From assembly GCA_030063045.1 (NCBI GenBank), contig JAQSEB010000175.1, positions 1-64,000 of the forward strand: a DNA stretch of 64,000 nt, written 5' to 3'. Positions within the stretch are counted from its first letter, which is position 1, and every line of letters starts with the position of its first letter. The notes under the pieces were generated by a model. That model was not told the origin of the DNA and ran no database searches. It saw only the letters and a program-made list of their open reading frames with translations. Source of the stretch: Pratylenchus scribneri. Taxonomy: Eukaryota > Nematoda > Chromadorea > Rhabditida > Pratylenchidae. Of this stretch, positions 19,415 through 30,915 are shown in pieces. Both the position numbers and the translations under genes were made by a program.

Positions 19415-21577
19415 GGTGACTTTTCAATCTGCCTATCTTTCGTTTTGCCTATCCTCCTATTTTATTTCGTTTTGCCTATTTTTCGTTTTGCCTATTTTCG
19501 ATTCGCCTATTTTCGTTTCGCCTATCCCCCTATTTTATTTCGTTTTGCCTATCCTGCTATTTTCCGTTTTTTTGCCTATTTTCAAAAAGCCTATCCCCCT
19601 ATTTTATTTCATTTTGCCTATTTGGCTTATTTTCATTTGTTTCGACATTCCGGGCCAAATTTTGCTGGCATTTCCCTGTCATATAGGTTTTTGAACATGC
19701 TGAATTTGATTTTATGATATTTCAATCCAATTGACGACACTTTGGTGGAAAATGGCACATTAATGCCGAAAATATCAACATTCAATTCCAAGGAAGGAAA
19801 AAGCATTCCAGCCTATTTAATTACTCTAATAATAAAATTTTTTGGCAAAATTTATTCCAAAATAAAAGAAAATGTGTAATCTGGAAAAAAATGCAGGAAA
19901 TATGATGTGGAATAATCAAAAAATGGAGGAAATAATTGTTGGATAGATCATCAAAAATGGAGAAAAACCGGTTAAAATGTATCAAAAATGGAATATTGAA
20001 TAGATCAAAATGAAGAAAATAACCGATGGAATAATGCAAATAATTAATAAAATGGTTGGGATTGAGATGAAGTGGAAGGCATAGTATTCAAATCGATAGT
20101 AGGAGTGGGGGAGCGGAGAATTGGGCGTTTGATATCACGAATAAAATCGTCTGTGGGATCATCATTTTCATCAAATTCTTTCTTCAATTTCATCATCATT
20201 CTCATCATTTGCTTCATCCTCATTTGCCGACTCTTCATCGCCAATTTTCTTCACATCAATTCGAAGCCCGGCAAAATAACAGCCAAGGTGAAGTGCCAAC
20301 CGATCCAATGTTCCAATGATGGCCTGCTGACTTCCATATCCGGCATTCTGGAGTTCTTCCTGTACATCTTCCATTCTGATGGCATACTTTCGTTGATGGC
20401 TTTCATCTTTTTTTTGGGCCTCCTTGAGTGTTTTCTGCACCGCTGCCTCACGATTGACGTATCTGGGCTTGCGGTTTGCGTTTGTTGCTGGCATCATTGT
20501 TGATCGATTGTTGTCCAATTGTTTGTCGAAATTGTCCCAAAATGCCATCAAATAGTCCGACATTTGGCCATTTCTTTCGATCAGGGTCGGCGGCAAGTCC
20601 ATCTCCATGATTTTGGCCGTGTTCGCATTTCCAAACATTTTTTCCTTTTCGCTGAAAAAATCAAAATTAATTTTCATAAATTATTCAATTTTTAAATTTA
20701 ATCTACCGATGCACCACGATGCGTAGTGCGTTGTTTGATCCCATCGCCATGAATGTGCCATCGTGGACTGTGCCCCTCGCTTTGGCAATCAATTGGCCAG
20801 GATTCGCCCTGGGCTCTGCTTGAATTAGCTCCTTCAATTCGCACCGCTTTCTTTTTGCATTTTGTTCGCCCGGCACTGGATCATGAAAGTGTTCGAATTT
20901 GTTCCGTTTGCCCTTCATTTTGCCATTTTTCTCGGTGACAATTGCTGTTGCTCGACATTTTCGGTCCAGTCCGCACCTCCAGGAATTGCTATTTTTTGAA
21001 TTTCGCTGATATTTGTATCCTGAATTTTTAAGTGGACTTTATATTTAAAAATTTACTTTCAAACCTTCATGCCATATTGCGTTGCCAATTCGCTCAAATT
21101 CGATCAATCCATCATCTTCAATTTCCTCTGCCAAATCTTCGTCCACATTCACTGCGTCAATCATTTCTTCTTCCTGCTGTTGTTGCATTTTTCGACGCCT
21201 GTTTTTGCATTTTAATAATATTGCCCGATTTTCCATCGTTTTGTTTATTAAATCTCTGCAAATTACAAAATTATAATCATTATGCGTTAATTAATTGAAT
21301 ATAATATTTGGAATAAAAATTTTTGAAAAGCCGATGCCAGAATCGGATCCGGCATGGTCGAAAACCCCAGGGTAGACTATATTTGGCACTAAATTAGCTT
21401 AGTACAATGTTGGAATTAATAAAAAAACCAAATAGGCAAAAATTATAGGCAAAAAGACGGAAAATAGCAGGATAGGCAAAACGAAATAAAAAAGGGGGAT
21501 AGGCGAAACGAAAATAGGCGAATCGAAAATAGGCAAAACGAAAGCAAATAGTAGGATAGGCAGATTGACATAGTACC
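19415..21577. mobile_element. MULE-like DNA transposon carrying a FLYWCH gene
   Basis: The element starts GGTGAC and ends GTACC (GGTAC on the opposite strand). It is flanked on both sides by the 9-base direct repeat AATGACGAC (19406-19414 and 21578-21586). Terminal inverted repeats of about 150-200 bases share TCAATCTGCC and CGATTCGCCTATTTTCG, then TCGCCTATCCCCCT and CCTGCTATTTTCCG, and are themselves made of GCCTAT sub-repeats. A 9-base duplication and long terminal repeats are typical of Mutator-like elements. The only gene inside is a FLYWCH-domain protein; no transposase is seen, so this copy is probably non-autonomous, or its mobilising protein is unusual. The insertion splits an exon of an epsin-like fragment. 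Confidence 0.8.
20171..21236 (-). CDS. FLYWCH-type zinc-finger protein
   Basis: Three exons join in phase: 21236-21065, 21019-20707 and 20651-20171, giving 321 residues. Introns are 45 and 55 bases with GT..AG ends (TTCAG and TTTTTTCAG acceptors). A TTTGCAG acceptor ends about 22 bases before the ATG. After a Gln/acidic N-terminus (QQQQEEE), residues about 46-98 form a FLYWCH domain: EGYKYQ, WRC, KCRAT and HFH supply the CCHH zinc ligands. This domain binds DNA or protein and is common in MULE transposases and derived host proteins. A basic, helical segment and a long acidic C-terminal part follow. The stop at 20171 may come from a one-base insertion in the A run (plus-strand T run 20179-20181): another frame continues the acidic tail to 20044 with IKRPILRSPT, a sequence also present in the relic at 1900-1990. 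Confidence 0.75.
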
Positions 21578-22200
21578 AATGACGACGATGATGATTTTGG
21601 CGATTTTACTTCGGCCAGAGCCACTAACAATGCTCCACCAAAACCTGCTGCTACACAAAATTTATCTTTCATCAAATAGCAAATATCGGCAACAAATACA
21701 ACCAAATCGGCACCAATACAAAAGGTTTGAATATTTTGTTTCAAAAATAAATTTGAATTTTTATGGCACCTCGACCACCATCAATCTCTTCAACTGGAGG
21801 TGAAATTGATTTTCTTGGACTTGGAGACTTCGGGAACAGTCAAAAATCGGCCACCCATCCGCCACAACCGCCTGCTAATAGCAACATTCTTCTGGATGAT
21901 CTTTTTGGTGATACATCATCGGCGACTCCATTTCAAAAAACCAATCCAAAAGGAGGGAATCCATCGGATCCATTCGACTTATTTTCCTGGTTTGATCAAA
22001 AATTAAGGGTTTTTTAAACCACTTAAACCATCATATGAGTTTTGGTTCAAAACCAATTAAACCATGACAAATTATATACCATTCGACACGTCTTGACGAG
22101 CTCTATTTAATGGTATGATTTGTGAATTTTGGGCAAACCACTAAACCGTTATAAACTTTTCGCAATTTTCAATAATCTTTTCGCAATTTTAAATATTTCC

Positions 22201-22746
22201 CAATGGAAAATTATTATTAATATTTTAAAAAGAATAATTATATGTTAGTAGGGTAGAAAAATTACAAAATTTTTCCGTCCATTTTAAATAATGACGCAAT
22301 TCTATGATAAAATTATTCATTTCTCAGCCACCCATATTTTTTGTACAATATAAAAAATTGTCTAGCACACTGATAATGATAAGCTTAGCTGATAAAAATG
22401 GAAATTTATACCCCGACAATGGATTGGGGCAATTGGCAAATATCAAAAAGTTGACCAAGGACTTTTTTCGTCTATATTTTTCGCTGATTCGGCATCATTC
22501 ATGCCAAATAGCAAATATCATTTTGATAAACAATTTTTTGACAATCCTTTCTTTTTTCTGGGTCAATCATCTATTCAGGGCCGATAATTTTCTTCAAAGT
22601 TTTTTCTCAATTTAGTTTATATTTTTCGAATTAATTCATTTGCCATTTTTTAAAAATATTTTTTTGATTAATTTTGCTTACCAAATTTACTTCCAATTTT
22701 TTCATCGCGCCATAAATGAATGTTGTACACCACTCGGTTCCGTCCC
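22201..22746. other. AT-rich spacer
   Basis: No gene, RNA or repeat could be supported. A frame of about 100 codons on the plus strand (22304-22615) lacks any recognisable feature and is Phe/Leu/Ile-rich, as expected by chance in such sequence. Confidence 0.45.
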
Positions 22747-23590
22747 GGTGCGATATCTTAAAAAAGTGGTAAAATTACCGAGTAAAATTACTCTGGTAAA
22801 AATACTGGGTAAATTTACCAACAGTTGCTGGTAAATTCGTATCTTAAAAAATTTACCACATTCTTCTCTTTTTACCAGTAAGTTTTCTTTTACCAGCTTT
22901 TTAAGATAGATATAATGATAAAAATTTTACCATCTTCTTTTAAAATTCACTAAAAAATGAGAAAAAATTCTAAAAATTCAAAATAAAATTTATTCATATA
23001 GAAAAAACTCTCCTCTTTCAGAATATGTTAATTGCAAATTTTTTGCCAGAAATTTTTTTTGTGTCTATATTTTAACTCTAGTATATATTACAAAATAATT
23101 GGAATTTGTTGAGATAACATATTAAAACAATTTTATTTTATAAAATATTGGTAAATTTTTAATTATTTATTCATCTAATGGCAAAGACAGACAAATATAT
23201 TGTTAGAATATTAATAATATTCAATGACAATAAAAAATTTTAAAATTGACATATTCTGAAAGAGGAGAGTCTTTTCTATGAGAAAAAATTTTATTTTGAA
23301 TTTTTACAATTTTTTCTGAATTTTTAATGAATTTTAAAAGAAGCTGGTAAAATGATAACCGAGCCCCCTATCGCGGTTAAAATTTTACCAGCAACTCCTA
23401 GTAAAGTTGCCAGTTACCTTCTTTTTAAGATGCGGGTAAAAAAGATGCTGGTAAATGGTGCGTTTACCAAGGTAAACTTACCAGAAACTCGAGGTAAATT
23501 TACCACATTTTTAAGATACGCTTTTTACCAGCAAAAAGATGCTGGTAACTGGTAAATTTACCATTACCTCGTTTTTAAGATACGGGCCCC
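22747..23590. mobile_element. Palindromic non-autonomous element with TATCTTAAAAA sub-repeats
   Basis: The two halves are inverted copies around about 23168. The inner parts (ACTCTCCTCTTTCAGAATAT at about 23008 and its complement at about 23252) match well; the outer parts are more diverged. The outer arms contain repeated GGTAAATTTACC motifs and GTATCTTAAAAA blocks (near 22752, 22850, 22897, 23425, 23505 and 23570, in mirrored orientation). No protein is encoded. Target duplication not established. Confidence 0.7.
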
Positions 23591-26440
23591 GTACGCGAAC
23601 ACAATTTATTCCCCGAATTCCACCCAAAAACAAATCTTTACATCATTTTTTCCAATCCATCCACCACCAACCAACCGTTCCGCTTTCCTCGACCCACCTC
23701 TCTCACTCAAGGGCGTACAATTTCCCCATAATTTTTGATTGTGGCGAAGTTTTTGTGCCTTTGTCTCAATCTTTTGGTAATACAATCACATGGGTAAACC
23801 AAAATGAGTTGAAACATTTTTTTTTAATTTATAATTCAACATTAAAAATACCAATTTTTGTATCAAATAAAAATACTACCATATTTTCAAATGAAATTGT
23901 TATTTTTCTAATTTGACTTTTTAATAATTTTTCTTCTAATTTAATTGCCTTGGAGTTCAACATTTTCATTTAAATTTTTTTGCCTTCTCCATATCCAAAA
24001 TCTAAATTCAAAACTCAAAAAAAAATTATTCAATCCAATCCACCATCCACCGCCTCTTTCTCGCGCACTCCTCTCTTCGAATTCCACTTCCCATCATTTT
24101 TTTGGTTTTGATTTGCCCCGTGCGCATTGACCTGAATTCCACCTTCGCCCAATTTCCTCCTATTTTTCCCGCATCCAATTCACAACAATTGCCTTCCATC
24201 CAAAGCAATTCAAGATTGACGGCGACTGGAAAAGCAGAGTCAACAATTCATGCAGTTAAAAATAGCAAAAATTGATCGAAAATAAAAACATTTTTCTATG
24301 AAAATAAATAATTTTAGTTCAAAAAATCCAAATTTAATTATAATATAAAATAAGGAAGGTTTCTACTTTCTAGCCTAGGGTTTTGTATTTGTATTAGGTT
24401 AGGGCAGGGTTGGGATTAGGGCCGGATATAAATTTTAATTAAGTCTAATTTATTATCGGGGTGAATTTCGCCAAAAAATCTAAAACAATATTCGCAATTT
24501 TGTAAAATTTACCAAGCAATTCGGTGCAATTTTGCAATCATCTCTTGATCAGTTCTTTTTCGTTGCTCTTTCGATCTTTCGAATGCGCGCATCCTAATCG
24601 GTTCAAAAATTAAAAAGCCACTATAACTCCCGAAATTCAGAAAAATATTTTTACTGGAAATAGTACAATTTTTAATTAACAAATCCGTATTTTTAATAAA
24701 AATAATAATAATTTTAAATTAATTTTCCCTATTTTTTTCTTTTTTTTTTTAAATTCACCTCCCACTTTTTTCCATTCATCTTTTCCGCTGGGGCTTGCGC
24801 AATCAATCGGTCTTTGGTTACCTTCTCCCAAGGCCCATCATTGTAGGGAAGGACCCACCCATAATCCACCGCGCAAATCGGCGTAGGGACCTTGACCATT
24901 CTAGCTCAAACCCCAATATTGCCCTCGTGGTGCCTCTTCCCCCCAAGGCCCAAACCCAAACCCCTCTACCGCATAGACATTGACGCAAATTGGGTGGCGC
25001 CGAATGAATTTGGGTAAAAATGGGGGAAGAGGGGAAAGGAATTGGATCGATTAAAAGCCACGGAAATTTGCATTTCATTCCCAAAATAATTATAAAGAAC
25101 CAAAGAGCAGCAGCAAATCCAAATGCGATTTTGAATTACCTATCTTTTCATCTTCATTTGAAATTTAATTCAGCAAAATTTGAAATTAACCTTAATTTTT
25201 TCGCAAAAAATTAAATTAATAAAATAATTTATTTTAATTTTTTTCAATTGAAAATGTAGTACTCTTCCATTTTGCGACACCCTTCAAAAAATTGAATAAT
25301 TTTGAGTGCTGATCTCACAAATCTGGCATCCATTTATCCCTCTCGACATATTCATGGTAAAAATAAAAATTTGGCATTCTCCTACCAAGATGGAAAAATA
25401 TGAATATAAGAATGCCAAATTCATGATTAATTAATACTCAAAAGTACCCCCAAGTCCTTAGGACGCGATTTTCATTTTTTGAAAGTGCTGACACAAAAGG
25501 AAGACGGAAAAACTGAAAATTCTTCATTTTCTAATTTTTTATTATTTTTTTAATTAAATTAAATTTCATTTTTTTGTTGAGCTCAAAATTTTACTCATTT
25601 TCCCCATAACAAATCCCTCATCACAGCTGTGAAGTGTGAATAAACAAAGGATTATTGGCCCCCTATTAATTCAAATAATATTATTAAAATCCCCCTACGG
25701 TCGTTTGGGTTCGTTAATTTAATAGTATTTATTCCATTAAATAACATGTTTCGTGGAACGCTTAAAAAATAATTGGCCACTTCCGTGTTCCACTCATTCA
25801 TAAAATAATATTTACACTTTTGATATTCCAAAAACCAAAACAAAACATTTTTGGGACACAGACATTCAGAAAAAATATTGTCAGAATTTGTTTCCTTCAT
25901 TAAAATTTGAATTTACATTCATTTTTTAATTTGATTTCCTTCTCTATTATCGTTTTTTAAAATGACGAGTTTATTTAAAATTAAATATGAGAAAATTTAG
26001 AAATGCCAAATAAATACTAAATAGTATTTTAGGCAAAATTATTTGGCTATAAATGTAGCTTATGAATGACCCTAGAGACATAGAGTAAGTCTATAGATTA
26101 TAGGTTTGGTCATGTGTTTTCTAGTCAAAATAGGAAGAATTATACAAGTCAAAATTAAATCAAGTTTTTTGACTATAAAAATGCCTATTTTTTCGATAGG
26201 AATAAATTTTCATTTTTTCTAAAAAACCAAAATTTTGCTAATAAGTTTTATGGCCATAAAAATTACCTAATTTTTAAAGAATTAAATTTCCAATATTTTA
26301 ACCAATTTTTAAATTTCATTTTAAATTTGCCTGTGAATAAATATTAGTAAAATTGTGGCCTTTTTAATATTCATAATTTCACTTCTATAAATTATAGAAA
26401 TTTCATTGACTTTTTAATAAATATTTTACCTTCAATTCTC
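23591..26440. other. Intergenic AT-rich region
   Basis: No gene can be supported. It holds poly-A/T tracts, a CCTAGGGTTTTG..TTAGG stretch near 24374-24450 that recalls the miniature element family at 38849, and a CC-rich stretch near 24780-25020 open on both strands without homology I can see. Confidence 0.5.
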
Positions 26441-28160
26441 CCATTATTCCTTCAAAAATGCCTTCGTCAATTTTTCTCGAAAATTCTCCCCCAAATCCAA
26501 ATGCTTCTCTGAATCCCTCATCCAAATCGCATCCCCACAAAAAGACCATCGACCGAATGTGTGTCCACCTGCGCGCCCGGCGGCTGACTGCTGGTTGGGT
26601 TGGCGATCCAATTTTCACAATCGGCCATTCAGCCAGCCAGCCGAGTAAAAGCCAACCATCCAGCCAGCCGAGAGAGCCCAAAGAGCAGCGCAAATACAAC
26701 CACTTTTGGTGTGGCCATCTCCCTCCCCAAAAATTCCTTCCATTCTCTCCCTTCTCAGCAATGGTCCACCGTCCACCCCGCAGAATTCGGTCCCCCGGTC
26801 CGTCGATTCATGGTCGAGCATAAGCCGCGCAGTCCAGTCAGGAACCCCTTCCCTTTACATATTATTTTAATAAACGCGCAGCTAGCCCTCCCCCCTCCCT
26901 ATCGCCCCCTTCTTCCCCTTAAATCCCCAATTTCTCGATAGGGGACATTTCATTATTATCGCCTTATCTATCAATACAAGACCATGGGCTTTGTAAACAA
27001 ATTTTATGCGAGGAAAATGCAAAACTTGGAACATGGATATACTTTGAAAGCCTAAATGCCATCTACAATTTGACAAATTTATGAATTTTGTGAATTTAAG
27101 CTTAATGCCTTTCTGTATAAAAAACTTGGATTTATTTTGGAAAAACCATCTTTTTAAAAATTATGTTCTCAAAAAATTCTTAAGCCACTTTTTAAAGGAT
27201 TATTTGGGCTTTCAAATGACATATCGCCTTCCTGCTGAATTGATTGCTTCCTTGTTGAGATATGGTCAAAGAAATGCGCAGCACCTTTCAATTCCATTAT
27301 ATTCCCCCACCTATCCAACCACCCAAAAATTTTTCGACCGATCGGCGGCTGGACGGTCGAGTCCGCTTTGCGCACCCTTTCCTTCCCTCATCATCATTTT
27401 TAGCCCTTCACCAATCGCCGCCACATATAGCCCCAAAACGTCGGCCAGTGGCTGTGTCCGGCTGTCGCTAGCCAGCCAGCCAGTACCAGCCGGCTCCGAC
27501 CGCGCGCCCATTTTCTTCATTCTTCCCTTCCCCTTTCAATCCACCTCCTCCGATCGGTCCTTCCTTCCTTCTATCGGCTTCCTTCCCCCTTCAATCCATC
27601 CGATTTCTTGCATCCCGCAAATGTTCCATTCATTCCTCCACCAGCAGCCCCCTTCAATCCGCGCCCCCATTCTTCAATATTCAATAGATTTGTTCAAGGA
27701 GGGACCAAATTCCTTTCTGCTGCTCTTTCAATAATCTACCAACCACCCATCTCCTTTAAGGGTTGGATCCAGTGTCCGGTTAATTCACTAGTCAATAATA
27801 CACAGAAGGAAGGGGACGGTGCTGGATGGGGGACAGTGTTTTGGAGCTAATCTTAGAACCAGCACAGCAGCCGATTTTGGGGTAGGGGATTGGATTTTGG
27901 TAGAGGGGATACATTTTGGGATAGGAAGGATTTTGGTAGATGATGGGCTTCACATTTTCGCGCACAAATCGCCACCACCGCTGCGCACCTTCCCCTCCAG
28001 CAGCTTCCACCGATTTTTTTCCTTACTAAATAGTTCCTCCTCCTCCAAGCGTTGTGACAAAATGTGAAGCACAGAGAAGAAGGACTCCTTGCTTGATCGG
28101 ATCGCGCACATGGATTTTGTGAGGGGCGAGGAAAAAGCCGGTTTTTCCCTAGAGCAAATC
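26441..28160. other. GC-richer island without a supported gene
   Basis: Within AT-rich surroundings this stretch is rich in CC, CAGCCAGC and TTCC motifs (CCAGCCAGCC near 26632, 26661 and 27471). Reading frames of 60-217 codons exist on both strands but change frame and composition abruptly and show no domain. It could be a regulatory region, a decayed gene, or exons of an unrecognised gene. Confidence 0.4.
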
Positions 28161-29480
28161 TTCTGAATCTATCCAAAAATACACTTCTTCCTTCATATAT
28201 CCGTCGTACAACCATCCATTTACATTTAGTTCCCCCCAGTAATGGGCTGTCAGCACAGATATTCTTCGCCTTTTGTACACACTCCATTTTTTTCGGGGAT
28301 TTGGGGGGGGGGGGGTTTTTGTCCATACATGTGTCCAATTTTCCTGTTCTAGTTCTCATGGAATAAATCAAAATTTGAAAAATAAATGGAAAAAAATTAT
28401 TTTGAATTAAAATAAGTTACAAAAATAATTTATAATTTTTTCTTATGCTTCTCCTAGATAAGAATTTTTAAATTTAAGAATTTGGAAAGCATGCAAAAAT
28501 TGAATTAAGACAAATTAGCGCCAATTCTGAACAAAAAGATTAAGGAAATGATCAAAATAAATTTTTTAGATATTTGAATAATTAATTTCTTTCATTTTCC
28601 TTTGTTCTTTCCATTCATTAATGACAGCCAAATTCTACTGATTTTAAGTATTTGAATTCTTTTGCAGAAGAAAAAAGATGCTTAAAAAAATTGCATTTCG
28701 ACAAAAGTGGACATTTTTTAAATCCTTTAAAATTTTATTCAACTTTCATTCAATTTTAAGCTCAATAAATCCAATGCTTAATAATTGAAATGCCACAAAA
28801 ATTTGTAATTTTTTAAAATTTATTTACTACCTATTTTATTTTAATCATTCATCCAATTTTGTTCAATTAATCCGACAAAAAACTTCTGTATCTATTCATT
28901 CAATATTCACAAAATAATTGGCACAAAATGAGTGCGAATGTGGCTTTTGGTGCTGCGCGGGTGGAAAATAATGATGAGTTTTAAATTATAAATTGTACAT
29001 TTTATTACCCTCTCCTTCCACACATCCATCCATCCATTAGTCTCCCCTTCTTGTCAACTGCCCTAAATCTTTCGCCAATCCGCCGCCCATTTCCTCCCCA
29101 CTCCGCTTTTTGCTTCTTCAAAGTCCAACCAACCCTAAAGGGGAAGGAAGCACAAACAAATTGCCAGTCAACACCGACCAATTTGCCGCCGCGCACCCAA
29201 TTCCCCATCCCCCCTCCTCCGCTTCCAATCCAAATTGCCCCACAATTTTACAATCCAATTACCAATAATAAATAATTAATTGCTACCTTCCACTCTTCCA
29301 TTGGGAGGATGTTGGACGTTGGGTGTTGGATGGATGCTGTGCTGCATGTGTTTTTATCGTGTTCAAATGCGCGGATTTAGTATTTCCAATCCATTTTATT
29401 TAATAATTTGACAATTTTTTGACACATTTATTTAAAAAAATTTAATTTATTTATAAGCATACTATTTTGTAATTTTGTAA
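28161..29480. other. Intergenic region with poly-G tract
   Basis: A 13-base G run lies near 28303-28315. The rest is AT-rich, with a CC-rich block near 29010-29240. No gene or RNA is supported. Confidence 0.45.
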
Positions 29481-29489
29481 ACAATTCCT

Positions 29490-29640
29490 ACTAGTTTTTG
29501 AACCGGTTTTCGATTTTCTTTTTTTAAGAAATGTTTTTCGGTTTCCTCCTATTTTCGGTTATTTTTTACCAAAATTCTACCCAATTTCGGTTTTAAATTG
29601 GATCGATTTTCTCAAACGGAAACCGACCGAATTGAACAAC
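29490..29640. repeat. Dispersed repeat with CGGTTT blocks, copy 1
   Basis: TTTCGGTTTCCTCCTATTTT followed by CGGTTAT, and later GATCGATTTTC..CCGACC, match the order of blocks at 44640-44805. The pair indicates an old dispersed repeat; both lack coding capacity. Confidence 0.5.
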
Positions 29641-29711
29641 TCTATATTTTATTTAATTATTTGTAATTTGTAAATCACAAATTTATTGCCTCATTTATTT
29701 TACAAAATGTA

Positions 29712-29933
29712 CTGTAAATACTCTTTTAATACCCCACCCCCAGATTTTGAAGACCCATAGCTCTTGACAAACGAATTTTAAAAAATTTATTGCATTTTCT
29801 TAAAGCTCTACAAAAAAATCCACCTAATATTCTCTCAAAAATATATACTAATTTAATAATTAACCCTTATTTTTTTTAATATTTGAGAGGTTAAAAAATA
29901 ATTTCCGCAAGAGTATTAAAAGGGTATTTACAG
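29712..29933. mobile_element. Mariner-like miniature transposon
   Basis: Terminal inverted repeats CTGTAAATACTCTTTTAATA and its mirror (TATTAAAAGGGTATTTACAG) bound a 222-base AT-rich, non-coding interior. TA lies on both sides (29710-29711 and 29934-29935), the target duplication of Tc1/mariner elements. Confidence 0.7.
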
Positions 29934-30299
29934 TAATTTTTCTCTAACCATAATCACTTTTAAAAGTTAGACTTTGTTAAAAATTTATGTCGATATCAAT
30001 GCTTACCTTGCAATTTCTAAAAATTAATTTTTAAAAATTAACCATATTATCAATTAATTTTTCATGCCGTTTTAAATTCACTAATTAAAAAATACAACAA
30101 AATTCATTTATCCATTTTAATGTTGCATTAATAAATTTTTTCTACACGAATATTTTTTCCTTCTTTTTATTGCACGGCCTACATTGACTGGTTCACGTGA
30201 AAAACATTTAACAAATTAATTTCCTTTTAAAGAATAAAAACAAAAAATGTTATTTCAAATGTTCCATGCAAAAAATAATATGTCACAGAAAAATAATAA

Positions 30300-30535
30300 T
30301 TTATGCCCATGAAAAACATTAAAATGCGCCGTGCCATTTTCATTCGAAGAATGGGGAACTTCAGAAGAGCAAAAATTCCACCCAAAAATATTTGCGCGCC
30401 CAAACCTCCTTCCAGTCCAATTCCCTTTCTTCCTTCCATATCATAAATATTCAAACTGGGTACGGAAACGGAACATGCCTTCAGGCAAATAACAAAAACT
30501 AGAAGCTCAGAGGCTAAAAAAAATCCATTCTTTAT
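30300..30535 (-). pseudogene. Exon-like membrane-protein fragment, copy 1
   Basis: On the minus strand an acceptor TTTTTTTTAG is followed by an open exon-like stretch (SELLVFVICLKACSVSVPSL, then GLGAQIFLGGIFALL and MARRILMFFMG). It has two hydrophobic segments. A second copy lies at about 30660-30915. Similarity is seen at both DNA and protein level (LKA, GLGAQIFL, GI). I do not recognise the family and found no start, donor or neighbouring exon, so this may be a stranded fragment. Confidence 0.35.
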
Positions 30536-30659
30536 TAATAAATAGGGCAAACGAAAATAGTCAAAATTTATGCTTATTTGGCCGATTTTTAATATTCTAA
30601 ATCATTTAAATTTATTTAAAATAATTTGATCTAAAAAATATTAACTTTTCAAAAAAATA

Positions 30660-30915
30660 TTCAAAAAATTTAATTCCATAAAAAACATGAGAAAGGCATT
30701 GCAATACCATTCTCGTTCGAGGAATTGCTATGCAAAAGTTTACGGCGACAATTCCACATAAAAATATTTGCGCACCCAAGCCTAGTCTCATTTTCATTCT
30801 ATTTCCCCTCCTTCCCTATCATAAATAATCATTATTCAAAATGGAGATGGAGACGAAAAATGCCTTCAGGCAAAATAACAAAAAATGCAAAGAAGCGCAG
30901 AGGCTAAAATTACGG
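30660..30915 (-). pseudogene. Exon-like membrane-protein fragment, copy 2
   Basis: Direct duplicate of 30300-30535 in diverged form. The acceptor AATTTTAG is conserved and is followed by ASLHFLLFCLKAFFVSIS. A frame change and stop occur within NNDYL. The frame resumes downstream with LGLGAQIFLCGIVAV. It cannot encode an uninterrupted product. Confidence 0.35.

Larger units (their letters stand above)
19306..22005 (+). pseudogene. Epsin-like gene fragment, disrupted
   Basis: Exon part 19306-19339 ends with donor GTGAGT; a 42-base intron ends TTTCAG at 19381. Exon 19382-19414 reads RTPEPVEVNDD and is cut by the nested transposon. It resumes at 21578 with DDDDFGDFTSA and a Pro/Ala-rich stretch. 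A TAG at 21677-21679 follows. The frame continues to a GTTTGA donor at 21725; the expected acceptor at 21764-21765 reads TG instead of AG. The next exon carries LGLGDFG, NILLDDLFGD and DPFDLF. DFGDF, LLDDLF and DPF are the adaptor- and clathrin-binding motifs found in the disordered tails of epsin/epsinR proteins, which act in coated-vesicle formation. The ENTH domain is absent. Family assignment rests on motifs only. Confidence 0.5.
19165..22200. mobile_element. Composite element with long terminal inverted repeats carrying a gene fragment
   Basis: Bases about 19165-19300 and about 22010-22200 are inverted copies. Both contain ATTGAAAATTGCGAAAAGTT followed by TATAACGGTTT, then family A blocks (GTCTTGACGAGCTC or its equivalent, and GGTATATA). 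Between them lie exons of an epsin-like gene and, nested inside an exon, the MULE-like element 19415-21577. The structure fits a transposon that captured a host gene fragment with its introns. I did not find a clear target duplication for this outer element. Confidence 0.6.

Noticed and set aside
20703..20940. A one-base frameshift between FLYWCH protein segments
   Set aside because: Choosing the donor at 21064 (G|GTTTGA) instead of 21055 puts the next exon in the correct frame. It reads through the whole zinc finger without a shift.
27081..27734. A 217-codon plus-strand frame in the GC-richer island
   Set aside because: The first third is AT-derived Phe/Leu/Lys sequence and the rest is Pro/Ser-rich from CC repeats. 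The opposite strand is also partly open, and no splice sites or domain support it.
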